Shown here: positions 12,440 through 23,553 of the stretch, in pieces
Position numbering within the stretch: position 1 is the stretch's first letter
Layout of the letters: the number at the start of each line of letters is the position of its first letter
Assembly (NCBI GenBank): GCA_051294375.1
Contig: CM119271.1
Span: forward strand, 5,631,991-5,695,990
DNA from: Paraspadella gotoi
Lineage: Eukaryota > Chaetognatha
Length of the DNA: 64,000 nucleotides
Reading direction: 5' to 3'
The notes under the pieces: model-generated
What the model was told of the DNA's origin: nothing
Seen by the model: only the letters and a program-made list of their open reading frames with translations
Databases searched by the model: none
Translations under genes and position numbers: made by a program

Positions 12440-13396
12440 TTTCTCGGATTTTCAACTGAGTTGGCTTTAGATCTTTCCCCCCCCCCTTCCCTCCACCGCC
12501 TGGGATATGTTTGACTGCGAACTAAAGACAGTCGCAAAAATACAATCACAACAACAACAACAAGTACGAAGACGACAACGACAACAAAGTAATTGGCGCG
12601 AAAGGAAGAATCTTTTGAAGCGATCCAATGAGGATCGAAGATAATCACATCCAAGTGGAAGTCATTAAACGCCTACCATCTGCCGTCTATTAACTTTTAT
12701 TAACGTCTATTAACGTCTGCTAAAGTGCAGTGTGTCGCAATGGTACTGACCGTAAACTTTTTTACATATCGTGCGGAACTTCGTTGCTAAATCTTATTTC
12801 TGAGATAATGGTGTCAAAGATAAGTTCTTACCATTTATGATACTATATTTTGAATTCAATTTTTATAAATTTTTCTTTGCAAAACTTTCTATTTAAATGA
12901 GTTCTAGTTTTTTTGGTTTTTTTTTAAATAATGTTTTATATTTTAAAATATTTTTTTTGAAAATTACGTAAAAAAACTTTTTAATCGATATAAATTATTC
13001 AAATTATAATTTTGTATAAAATAAGTGCATTAATAAAAAAAATGCACGGATTAAAAAAACAAAAAAATATTATAAAAATATGCATATTATTTGGCTATTT
13101 AATTTATTTTCTTTAACTAAAGTCTTCATTTCCAACCATAGATCGAAGTCGACAACTCAGCCAGGTCATACTTGTCTCTGAAATATGCCAGATTCGATTT
13201 CCCTACATGTTCGAAGTTTATTATGTAAAGTTATTTTCGCTTTCCCCCCACTGGTTTAAAAAAATTCGTTTCCAAAAAATGAAACTAAATTAAAAAAAAA
13301 TAAAAAAAGAATTTCCAAATCGATTGAGAGTCCAAAAAAAAGTGAACAAAGAAATGAAATGGTCGCCATGGAAACGAGAAGCGAAAAGTCACGAAT

Positions 13397-13400
<4 letters not shown>
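12440..13400. other. AT-rich gene-free stretch
   Basis: Contains one R5 fragment (12728-12775) and otherwise AT-rich sequence with no exon signals. Confidence 0.5.
13362..13375. promoter_or_regulatory. RFX X-box-like site
   Basis: GTCGCCATGGAAAC beside an AG tract. A weaker relative (GTTGTCACGGAGAC) lies at 13638-13651. Confidence 0.35.
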
Positions 13401-13401
<1 letters not shown>

Positions 13402-13482
<81 letters not shown>

Positions 13483-13544
13483 AGAGAGAGTCAGCAGTGG
13501 TTGCGCAGCGGGGCGAGGAAGAAACGTATTCGTCGTCGTCGTCT

Positions 13545-13576
<32 letters not shown>

Positions 13577-13590
13577 GTCCTCGTCGGCGT
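13402..13590. repeat. AG tract followed by GTC tract
   Basis: AG repeats at 13402-13490, then GTC repeats at 13528-13582, between two X-box-like sites. Confidence 0.85.
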
Positions 13591-13844
13591 CTCGGTTGAT
13601 CGGAAATCCCTCCAGTAGGCGCCGTCGTTTGTCCTGCGTTGTCACGGAGACGAAGGGAGGGACCGTCGGCCATTAAGGAGACAGCGACGCGACCGATTCC
13701 GCTCGCCCATCGCCTCCCCACTCCCCGCATTCACTACCCCCCCCCGCCCCCCCAAAAAAAAAATCGATCTTAGCTTCAGAAAAAGAGAAAGACGCGTTGC
13801 CCCGATGTCATTCGCCGAAACCTAATCTGAGTTCCGTGGAAATA

Positions 13845-13990
13845 CTGGTATAGCCTTTGCCATAGCCTATACTATAGGTGTGATGGAAATACTGGCAAAG
13901 GTGAGATAGAAATAATGGCAAAGGTGTGATAGAAATACTGGCATAAGTGAGATAGAAATACTGGCGCAGGTGAGATAGAAATACTGGCAA
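13845..13990. repeat. 24-bp minisatellite
   Basis: About six units based on GATAGAAATACTGGCAAAGG with variable spacing. Minus-strand repeats in frame (YFSHTYASI-like) are a shadow. Confidence 0.75.
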
Positions 13991-14123
13991 CGTGGGTTCC
14001 CGTTGCAGAAATCACCAAAATCATCATTGCAAAGTAATAGTAACAGTAATTTTGCGAAAAAAATGTTTTTTTTTTCACATTAACATGCATTAATCGTAAC
14101 TCTTTCGTCGGTATTGAGCAAAC

Positions 14124-14130
<7 letters not shown>

Positions 14131-14189
<59 letters not shown>

Positions 14190-14262
14190 TCTCTCTCTCC
14201 TCTCTACTCTGCCTCTCTCTCTCTCTCTCTTCTCTCTCGTCACTCTCTCTCTCACTATTTAT
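14131..14262. repeat. CT tract
   Basis: Interrupted CT microsatellite of about 130 bp. It ends near an acceptor-like TTTCTCTCAG at 14290, with a 17-residue basic frame (SPKNRRPRKNKLWEQIE) after it; a possible terminal exon but unsupported. Confidence 0.8.
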
Positions 14263-14357
14263 TCTCTAATCTGCTGTCATCTTATATTTCTCTCAGCTCG
14301 CCTAAGAATCGAAGACCCAGAAAAAACAAATTGTGGGAACAGATTGAATGACCCGCG

Positions 14358-14462
14358 CACCATAGCACCGCGGCACCATAGCACCGTAGCACCGTGGCAC
14401 CATAGCACTGCGGCACTACGGCACCGCGGCACCATAGCACCGCGGCACCATAGCAGCATAGA
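14358..14462. repeat. 8-bp GCACC-type minisatellite
   Basis: Units GCACCGCG, GCACCATA and GCACCGTA alternate, often as a 16-bp pair. Confidence 0.8.
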
Positions 14463-14599
14463 ACCATCACACGATTGTTCTTCACGACTCCGCATTTTAA
14501 CGATTTCTTTTCGTCATGTCAACCCACACGTCACAAAGCCACGCATATCAGCGCGTCGCAAAAAACAACTGACGATTGTTTCTCCCGGCAAATGTTAAT

Positions 14600-14880
14600 T
14601 ACTTTAATTTCGATTAAAGGAATTTTTTGACAAACATCGGCCAAATGCCGGACGGGAACCGTTGCGCGTCCGGCAGATTGCGGGTTGTGCCTCCGAGCTG
14701 TCGAGCGTTAATGAGTCCTTGCCTCAAGCCGACGACGCGTCACGCCAGTTCGAAGCGAATAACGCACGTTAATTCCGTCTCTACTTTAGCCAATTTTCCT
14801 CGGGATATCACGAAATTCGGTCATATTTTTGGGGGGCGTCTTCGGCTCGGTCGACTCCCACTTTGCGCTTAGTGGGGTTG
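14600..14880. other. GC-rich non-repeat block, possible conserved non-coding element
   Basis: Unlike its surroundings, it has no simple repeat, high CpG and several TTAAT/ATTA cores. Its frames have no coding look. Possibly a regulatory element. Confidence 0.3.
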
Positions 14881-15077
14881 ATAGAAGGGTTGGATATCTC
14901 GTGCCCTACATCTTTCACTTTTTTTTCAATTATCTCTGTTAAATGTCGCTCCTGTGTTTTAAGTCGAGAAATTGTAAACGAAATTTTAATCATGATCAAT
15001 TTTGAAAAATACGTGCATTTTAATATTATGAAAGCTAAATTTTTATTTTCAAATTTCACCGTGATGTTTGCTTAATA

Positions 15078-15095
15078 AGGCGTAGTGAAAGTTGC
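15078..15095 (+). mobile_element. R4 terminus remnant
   Basis: AAGGCGTAGTGAAAGTTG matches the R4 left end for about 18 bases, then diverges. Confidence 0.4.
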
Positions 15096-15789
15096 AGATC
15101 TCCTTTAAAATAACAGAATTCTCGCATATCTACTACCGTTTCTCAATTTTCAACCCTTTCTTTCGTCGAAATTAACTGATCGAGTTTTCCAACCTCCCAA
15201 CCTCCAATAGATCACGGATCACGAGGCCGAGAAATTCAGGACACCTGCCTGTCTTTGATTTAAGTTCCAACTATCTGTCAATTCACTTTTTGGTCACCGC
15301 CTCCTTCCGCAATGACGGTCCCTTTTCAATCATCGAAAACGAATGGAAACGAATAAAAAAAAAACATTTTAAAAGTAAAAAAGATTATAAAAAAAAAGCG
15401 CCTTCCCGAATAAAATGAAAAGAGACGAAAGGCTTTTCTGCGCCTGAAATTTAACAAGAACTTTTTTCTTCCGCGACCGGTTTTTGAATGAAAGGAATTT
15501 CAATGAGGGGAGCCTCTTTGTGCCCATAATTGTGGAGGAATTGCGATAAAGACTGAATTGTGAGTCGGCCTTACCCGAGTCGTGAGGGAAGCGGCGAATT
15601 GGAAAAAAAGGGGAGGCGGGAAACGGAAGGTAGGATTTGTGAGATTAGGAGTGAAGGGATCACAAAAGAAAAATAAGAGAGGCACCGGGAAGCCAGAGAG
15701 AAAGGTAGCGATGAATAAAGAATAAAATAAATAATTTTAGCCCAAAAAAAATATATTCACCGATCTAAATATTATTAATATTATTAATA

Positions 15790-15985
15790 TTACTCTGGGA
15801 GTGATTAAACGAAACTGTGAGAGAGTCTTGATTGAAAGCTTGCAGGGACCTGCTATGTCATTATCTTGTAAGAGGGATGGAGGCCTTAAACCACCAAAGC
15901 CTATCCAAAGTCAGGGGCAAGATAGCTTATTCATTAAACGAATGGACAATTTTTACATTGGTTGTACCAATTTGATAAAAAATAT
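15790..15985 (+). mobile_element. Dispersed repeat R1 (SINE-like)
   Basis: About 200 bp, with the conserved stretch GCTTGCAGGGACCTGCTATG, then CTTGTAAGAG, GGCCTTAAACCACC and a terminal hairpin ATTGGTTGTACCAAT. Five copies and two tail fragments occur in both orientations in this window. Similarity stops just after the hairpin, as in SINEs with LINE-derived tails. No clear pol III boxes were seen. Confidence 0.7.
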
Positions 15986-16009
15986 GGTTTATTACTTAAT
16001 AGATTGAAA

Positions 16010-16830
16010 AAGGAAAAATAAGGAAGATAAACAAAAGACCAAAGAACAGTAGAGGAGATCCGGCGAGAGAAGAGAGGGACAAAGAAAGGTAAGAAATCAT
16101 CGGTAGAAGAAAGAGGAAAGAAAAGAAGATGAAAACCCGGCAAAAAAAAAAGTTGATGGCGAAATGAAGGAAAGGAAAAAAAAAAGAGAGAGCAAAAATG
16201 AAAGGAAAGGAAAAGCGATAATGGTCGAGGGAGGCGAAAAGAGGCGAAGGGGGAGAGGGAAGGAAAGGAAGGGGGGAAAATTGGGGGGGGAGCGGAGCAG
16301 AGTGGGAGATTGAAAAAATGAGAGAGGAGAATTGGGGAGGAAAAGAATGCGAGGATGCGAGAAAAAGAAAGAATAAAGCGAGGAGAGGAAGTGAAAAAAA
16401 GGTGGAAAGGAGGAGAAAAGAAGGTGGAGGAAATAGAAAGAAAACTCCGCTGGAGAGAAGTGGAGGAAATGAGAATAAAAAAGATCGAGGGGAATGAAAA
16501 TAGAGAAAGAGAATGAGTGGAGGCGAATAGAAGGGGAAGCGATGATGAGAGGAAAGGAGGAAAAGTAAGACTAAGAGGAAAGGAGGCAAATATGTGACGA
16601 AAGGAGGCGAGGAAAGGAGGTGAAGATGCAAGGAAATGAGAAATGGATGTGAGGAAAGGAAGCGAAGATGCGAGAAAAGAAGACAAAGATGTGAGTAAAG
16701 GAAGTATTATACAAGGAAAAGAGGCAAAGTTGCGAGGAAAGGAATCGAGGAAAGGATGTGAAGATGCAAGGAAAGAATGTGAAGATGCAAGGAAAGGAGG
16801 CAAAGACTCGAGGAAAGGAGTGATAAATTC
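16010..16830. repeat. Purine-rich minisatellite
   Basis: From 16540 units of about 21 bp resemble GAGGAAAGGAGGCGAAGATGC; before that the DNA is irregular purine. The 305-codon minus frame (15934-16851) is made of this repeat. Confidence 0.75.
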
Positions 16831-16849
16831 CACATTTCCAACTTGACCC

Positions 16850-18900
16850 ACTTTTTCTTTCCAAGTTGGGAATTTTCTTTTCCGTCGTCGAAGGAGAAAC
16901 GTTTTATCAATTTCCTTCCTCCCAAATTTGACTCCGGAGGTTCAATGATGACGGGAAAAGGGAAAAAAAGGGGGGGGCGCGGGATTGGGTCGTCGTTGTT
17001 GTTGTTATCGTTACTTTCGTCGTTTAAAGCCCGTTAAAAAAAAAGGAGTTTTTAAAATTTTTTTAACGATTTTCTCTTTTTTAATTTAAAAAAAGTTTTC
17101 AATTTTTTTTTTATTTATTCCGTCTAATATTTTACGAATATAGTAGTGTATTGGAAAATTCATTTTAAATTAGCTCTAATTAAATCCAAATTAGTAGTGA
17201 GAAGAATAAAATTTTATGTTCTGTATTCAAAACTGCAATGCAATCTTTTTTTTATAAAAATAAATGACATCAACATGAATATTGCAAAGTTCTCAAATGG
17301 CCGATATAATTCAAATCAGTATTCTTGTTTGCGGCTCGATTAACTTTTATTTTCAAATGAAATCTTTTTTTTAACATTCAGAAATCTGCGATAGGCAAGA
17401 AACGCCCGATATTTCGTCAAACCGTTCGATATTCCGACGACTTCCTTTATCGGACTCTCTCTCTCTCTCTTTGTCTTTCTGTCTTTCTTTCTTTCTTTCT
17501 TTCTTTATATTTTTTTCTTTTATTCTTTTTTTTTCTTTCTGTCTATTTTTCTATTTTTCTTTCTTTTTTCACTTTTTCTGTCAATACTGTTTTTCTGTTA
17601 AAATACTGTGTATAAGACGTTCTTTTCGTTGTGTTGAAAATTAAGAATAAGGAAAACGTTTGTTATGGTTTTAACAACGACAAAGTTTATTAGAGATAAA
17701 CGGACATTTTTCGACTAAGTTGATAGTCTTATTCAGCGCAAAACAGACTGTTGTTTTTTAAATTAAAACGTAAAAACATCAAAATAAAATATTATTTTTA
17801 AATTAATTTTGTTATCCATATTTTTTTTTCAAAACTTAATAAAACCTGTTCCAAACGGAAGACGAATCGTTGACAAAATGAACGTTGACTGGAGTTATAT
17901 CTACTTATAACTACTTCCCTCTTTCTCATGGACAATATCAACTTTTATTCTTCACCTTCATTGTTTTTTTTTTATTTTCCTTCCTTTCCCCTGCTTCTTT
18001 TTCTCCCCCTCTTTTTCCCCTCTACCCACATTCCCCCTTCTTCCCTTCCTTTTTCTCTCTTCCCTTCCTCCTCTCGTCCCTCCTTTCCCCACTTCCCCTC
18101 TTCTTTTCTCTTCGATGACCGATTATTACTTTGAAGAGGATTTTTTATTCGCCGTCTGTTTGGCGGGCGGAAAAAAAAAAGGCGAGAGCTTGTTGGCGCT
18201 TGGTTTAGTGGTTCAAGTAGTTTGGCGGGTTGAACGCTTTTTAATACAGTAGTCAAAAAATGGAAAATATGAAAAAAAAAATTAAACAAATAAAACACAA
18301 AGGCAAAGAAGGCGCAAGTTTGGTTCGTACGTTGTCGTCGTCATGTTTTTTTTGTTTTTTTTTCTACAGGTGTCGTTAATGCTCTTCTTACGAGTCTGTC
18401 GCTGAAGGCCGTTTGTTTCAATCGATTTTTGTGAGAGTTGCTGTGCTCCAAGCCAAGGGAAAAAAATGATCTGTGATTTTTCATCCTTATGTATTTTTTA
18501 CTAAATCCTTTTTGTTTTTCACTTTTGCAGCAATGATTACTTTTATATTACAAGTTTACAATAGCATTGGATATTCTACTATTTTACTTAGTGTATAAAG
18601 GGTATCTATTTCTATCTGGGCCTTTTGTTTTTCTAGCAGCCTCAATCCCACCCTCATTTGCATAATTTTTTTTATTATTACTGATTGACACGAAAATGAA
18701 ACCAAACGAGTTGCTTTCCGCGACTGCATATTCCGATTTGTACTTCCAATGACATTATTTTCTATTCCTCGCGCGAAAAGTGTCGCCGGCCGCCGCCAGG
18801 TGTTGGTTCCTTCCTTTGTGGACCGAGAAGAGAAATGTGGACGTGAACCATCGAGTGGAAGAATGGCCTGGAAGTTTGAGGGGGAAGAGTAATTGGGGTA
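16850..18900. other. Gene-free stretch
   Basis: AT-rich DNA with TTTC/TCTT runs (17455-17575), a pyrimidine stretch (17940-18115) and an octamer ATTTGCAT near 18657. Acceptor-like sites at 18370 and 18532 are followed by early stops. Confidence 0.5.
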
Positions 18901-18940
18901 TGGTGAGATTATAATACGGTTGTGTGTTAAGCTAACTTAC

Positions 18941-18968
18941 CCGAAAGTAGCAGTCTTGCATGTAGAAA
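18941..18968 (-). CDS. Candidate 28-nt micro-exon (minus strand)
   Basis: On the minus strand an acceptor (ATCATCTTTGGCAG) and the donor CGG|GTAAGT flank 28 bases. One frame reads FYMQDCYFR; the others are also open. It lies beside a dispersed-repeat end at 18992. Without a partner exon it remains a pattern match. Confidence 0.2.
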
Positions 18969-18991
18969 CTGCCAAAGATGATTACAAAAAA

Positions 18992-19040
18992 ATACAGTGT
19001 GTCCCAATGGTACTGTCCGTTGACTTTTACATATCTAATA
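18992..19040. mobile_element. Dispersed repeat end R5
   Basis: ACAGTGTGTCCCAATGGTAC, then TGTCCGT and TTTTACATAT. A second piece at 12728-12775 shares the same layout with a few changes. Probably the end of a DNA element; class unknown. Confidence 0.35.
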
Positions 19041-19454
19041 TAAGTAATTTAACTTTTATTAGTACTGTACATTGGGAAAATCGCTTAAATAGTTTACAGT
19101 TAGGGCAGTGGAGGTGAACGAGATAAACACAAGGATTGCCCATCGTGTTAAGCGATAAAATATAAATTTAATATTCACGCTTCGTGTAAAAATTGACGCT
19201 AAGATGACGGAGGAAGGAGGTAAAAGCAAAAAACAACAAATAGTTGAGGTGAATGACAAATTTTAGGCTTCAACATAATTTCCGTTGTCCAAAGGGAGAG
19301 GGATTGGGCGAGCGGATTTTTAAGGTATACCCTGGATGACAAATTGAAGAGAGAGCAGGCGTTCAAAGGGTCCTGAGCCCAAAGTCAACGGAGACTCCAA
19401 GTTATAGATGAGACCCTACCTTCGGTCAGGATCAACATCAGATGTAAATCTCCC

Positions 19455-19459
19455 TCCAG

Positions 19460-19498
<39 letters not shown>

Positions 19499-19515
19499 CT
19501 CTCTCTCTCTCCCTC
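19455..19515. repeat. CT microsatellite
   Basis: CT dinucleotides, about 60 bp, with a few interruptions. Confidence 0.85.
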
Positions 19516-20237
19516 CTCTTTATCATATTTCGCTTCTTGCACTTTGAAAGACAAATTTCCGATTCGCGCCGAAAGATTTTGCGGCAAAAGTCGAATTTGA
19601 ATAATCGATGAGACGTCAAAGAAAAAAAAAACATGTAAAGCAACAAGATTTCAGCGACTATATCTTTCTTTACCGCCCGCTTTTCTCTATTATTTATTAT
19701 TCATTATTTTTAACCGGATCTGTTTATCTCAGATTTCCAGCTCTGTAATCCACTTTGTCGGTCTGTCGGTCGCTCCCCATGATTTGGTAGCTCAGTCACT
19801 TAAATCATCTTCGAACATCGAGGGAAAAAAATGCAAAAAAAAATTGATGTTCTTCTTCGATTCTTCCGTATGTAAGAATGTATGGATAGATTAAGCAAGA
19901 ATTTTGTGCGTGGGCGTAGGTATTGTAATTTGTATTGTATTTTATTGTAATTGTAATTCTAAGCTTATTCATTCATTCCTTTGTCAATCAACTCTTTCAT
20001 TTATATCTATATTAAATTATTAATGGTACGTGTTGGCAGACCAACCAATAAAGTTGGCCCACGAGATCGAGAAAATTCTCGCTCTGGTTTGTTTTGTTTT
20101 TTTGCGCCAATCGTTGTTGTTGTTTTTGTTCTTGTTGTTGTTGTTCTCGTCATTATCAGAGCGAGTTACTCAAGTGAAAGAAAGAAAAAATGAATAAAAT
20201 TAGCAAAGAAACAAAGTAACAATTGCAAAAAAGGATT

Positions 20238-20332
20238 GAAAAGAAAGAAAGAAAGTAAGAAAGAAAAAAAGAACGAAAGAAAGAAAGAAAGAAAGAAAGA
20301 AAGACAGAAAGAAGGAAAGACAGAAAGAAGGA

Positions 20333-20372
<40 letters not shown>

Positions 20373-20377
20373 CAGAC

Positions 20378-20435
<58 letters not shown>
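20238..20435. repeat. GAAA tetramer array
   Basis: About 200 bp of GAAA with GACA and GGAA variants. Confidence 0.9.
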
Positions 20436-20925
20436 CCGACTCTAGAAAAGGCGCCCGATATTTGAGAGGAAACGAGATTCGCCTCCGGGAGTCAGAATCG
20501 TGAGACGATGAGACTTCACCCCGCGGTGAGTTGGAAGGGAGATGACGGTGGTAGGCGTGACTGTGAATGGTGAGAATCTCAGATCACCTTTCTTTAAAGA
20601 TTTGGGTTGCGGGTCTGAAGGGCCGAAGGGATGTCGGAAAGACATCTGCCACGAATAACCTATATAGAAAACTAGAATTTTTAACCAAAAAAAAAAAAGA
20701 AAATTAATTTTAAAGAAATATAAACGTCGAGAATAGCAAATACCTGTTGGGAAGGCAAAGGGTTGAAAAGCGCATGGGTGGGGGGGGGAGGTAAGGAAGG
20801 AAAGCCTCCCTTCTCGGGTCAAAGGTCAACGGTGCAGATTGAAAATCGAGAAAACTCACGGAAAAAAACCTCTTTTCGCCGTGGGATTTCTAGATTCTCG
20901 ATGTTTTTGTGATAAATAGATAAAT

Positions 20926-20960
20926 TGGTTGGTTGTACCAATTTCATAAATAAATGAGTA
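20926..20960 (+). mobile_element. R1 tail fragment
   Basis: Only the terminal hairpin GGTTGTACCAATTTCATAA is present, followed by an ATAA-type tail that grades into the AAAT repeat at 20.98-21.11 kb. A second tail-only piece is inverted at 52645-52672. Confidence 0.45.
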
Positions 20961-20979
20961 AATAAATATAAGTGAATAA

Positions 20980-21079
20980 AAAGATAATCAATCAATCAAT
21001 CAAGAAATAAAAAAATAAGTAAATAAATAAATAAATTAGTAAATAAATAAATAAATGAATGATTAAGTGAATAAATAAG

Positions 21080-21114
<35 letters not shown>

Positions 21115-21115
21115 A
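20980..21115. repeat. AAAT array
   Basis: AAAT/AATC tetramers following an R1 tail; possibly grown from the SINE-like tail. Confidence 0.8.
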
Positions 21116-21929
21116 AAAAGATAATTAAATCAATCTCTACTCGTTACATAAATTCCCCCCTTTCCTGGCAAAATAAATACCAATGAAAATCAATTTAGGT
21201 AAAAAAAGTAAAAAAAAAAATTATAATAATAATTAAAGGGGAAAAGAAAAGTAAAAGAAAAGAATAAAGGAGAAAAAAAAAGGAAAGAAAATTGGGAGAA
21301 CAAGTCTCGATTTCGGGGCGATGGGAGAAATCGAAATCGCTGGAGGGAGAAACGCCCACCTGTGTCGTCGTTAAATGATCTCGGCGATAATGACGATTTC
21401 GCACGACAGATGTCACCGAAGTGGCCTCGACAGATGCAGACGAATTCGCCTCGACAGATGCCGACGAATCCCTACGGATAATTGCCGGTATATCTGACAT
21501 GCTTCCAAGCCAAAGAAAAAAAAATAACTTGCTATAAAAAAATTTTTTTACTATATTTATTCAAATATTAAAAAAAATGAATAACTTATATCTTATAACT
21601 TTAAAGCGTTTTCTAAAGGTTACGGACAATAATACAGATAAGAAAATTCCGTTACTTTAGAGAAAGGAATCACGCATCTGGGTAATGGCAAATAGACAAA
21701 ATGGGTGGCGGTCGACTCGGTTATCTCAGTTGTGAACTACACCGATTTCAAATGGGAGTCAAATGAAAGGATCAAATACTGTGGCTAAAAAATCTGTTAT
21801 AGCAACTTCAGATTTTGCACTCTGGTAGAAAAATCGCTGACATTTTTTATTTTCCAACTCCCAGTAAGCCAGCTTGCTTACTTTCTTAGTTATGTGCTCA
21901 TCAATGGCATTTAATGATGTTTAGACCTT

Positions 21930-22132
21930 AATATATGAAATTGGTACAACAAATATAAAAATTATCCATCCATTCATTTAAAAAATAAACTATCTTGCCC
22001 CTGACTTAGGAGAGTCTTTGGTGGTTTTAGGCCTCAATTACTCTTACAAGATAATGACATAGCAGGTCCCTGCAAGTTTCTCAATCAAGACTTCTCTCAC
22101 AGTCAAGTTTATTCACTCCCAGAGTACCCGGC
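21930..22132 (-). mobile_element. R1 copy, inverted
   Basis: Reverse complement of R1 with the hairpin end at 21940 and the CTCCCAGAGTAC end at 22130. A second repeat (R2) end lies close downstream. Confidence 0.65.
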
Positions 22133-22284
22133 TTCTCTCTCAATTAATTGCCATAATTATTTAAAGAATGTTGTATGAAAAGAACATAATACTTATTCAA
22201 TGGTACTCAAAAAAAAAACGGTTGCCTTCCGGTGTGGTCTATTCAAGTTTTTAATAACTTATTGATGAAGTATTAACCCATTAT

Positions 22285-22398
22285 GAGAATTTCTAACGTA
22301 AGTGGACAGACAGAACACAGACAAACATCACGACCGACCGACCGACCGACCGACCAACCGAAAAGTGACTTATTGACTCCTCGCGTCGGAACTAAAAA
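22285..22398. mobile_element. R2 right-half copy
   Basis: GTAAGTGGACAGACAG, GACC repeat and AAAAGTGACTTATTGA, ending in GGAACTAAAAAC. The left part is unclear. Confidence 0.5.
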
Positions 22399-22399
22399 C

Positions 22400-23494
22400 T
22401 ACCCGATTCTATAGATCTATCCCTCAAATTTCCTCGATACCCAAAGCCGATGAAGCCATCGATTCAGATTTTCCTATTCCGCGTCTCCTCGCGTCCTTTG
22501 CTCGAGCGATGATGCCACCGTGCCTTGAGATGAATCGCGAATAAGCGTCGCATCTTGGAAGTCAGAACCTGAGAGCTTAAAATTGGGAGATCGGCAGCCA
22601 GAAGGCTGGAAACTGGAAACCGAAAATTCTACTAAATCTCGGAAAGAAAACGGTAAGAAATATAGATGTCGAAGATAAAGTTAAAAGCTGAAAACAGGAA
22701 GGCAGATATTTAAATGCTGCCTTCCCTAATATTATTTGTTTTCATTTGTTTGAGTCTTTCTTAATTTCCAGAAGAAATTGCTCTATAAAACCATAATGGA
22801 ATGATAATCCTTGAAATTAATTTTGGATTGTGACCCACCGCGGAATGGGGGGAAGATCGTTGTTATCTCTCTCTTGATATGTCCATTGGGTACAATTATT
22901 ATTAACATACAAATCCATTTATTTTATTATTCAAATATTAAAAAAATGAATAACTTTAGAGCGTCTTCTAAAGGCTAAGGACAATAATACAGATAGGAAA
23001 ATTTTAAATTTTCTCAATTTTAGTAAACTTGTAAACTGTAAACTTGGGAAGATAAGGAAATATGTAGATTTGGGACAAAGGCCAAATTTAACCAAAATTT
23101 AAAATTTATAAAGAGAAATGAAAAGTTGAAACGGTAAGATTTTATGAAACAAAAAAAGCAAGAACATGAAAAGCGGAAGTCAAGAAAATTGAGAACCCGG
23201 AAATGTAAAAAAAAAAAAAATTTGGAAACCGAAAGGAGGAAAAGAATAAAATTGAAACCGGATGTTGAAAACCGGATGTTGAGAAGAGGATCAAGTCTTG
23301 GAGGTGAGAGAGAAACGCTTACTACATGAGGAATGAGGAAAGAGAGACGGAGAAGGAGATAAGAAGGGGGAGAGAGAGAGAGAGAGTGAGAGAAGGGTGC
23401 AGGAAAAGAGAGGAGAGAATCAAAATTTATAAAGGGATAGAATAAAGAGAGGGGAATGAATTTTTAGTATGAGATGTTGGTACAGAGTTGAGAA

Positions 23495-23553
<59 letters not shown>

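Noticed and set aside
12240-12440. Array-like 12-bp units considered as a CRISPR or coding repeat
   Set aside because: Units are directly tandem without spacers, in a eukaryotic setting; it is a minisatellite.
15934-16851. 305-codon minus-strand ORF, one of the longest in the window, Phe/Leu/Ser/Pro-rich
   Set aside because: It follows a purine-rich minisatellite whose complement lacks stops; no ATG context, splice signal or domain. The repeated FLASS-like pattern mirrors the DNA unit.
19780-19830. tRNA-like GATTTGGTAGCTCAGTC stretch
   Set aside because: No matching B box at the right distance and no cloverleaf could be folded by eye.
20442-20822. 126-codon minus-strand ORF not made of simple repeat
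   Set aside because: No splice sites, no recognisable domain, and a G-run plus A-run at its start; kept only as a note.
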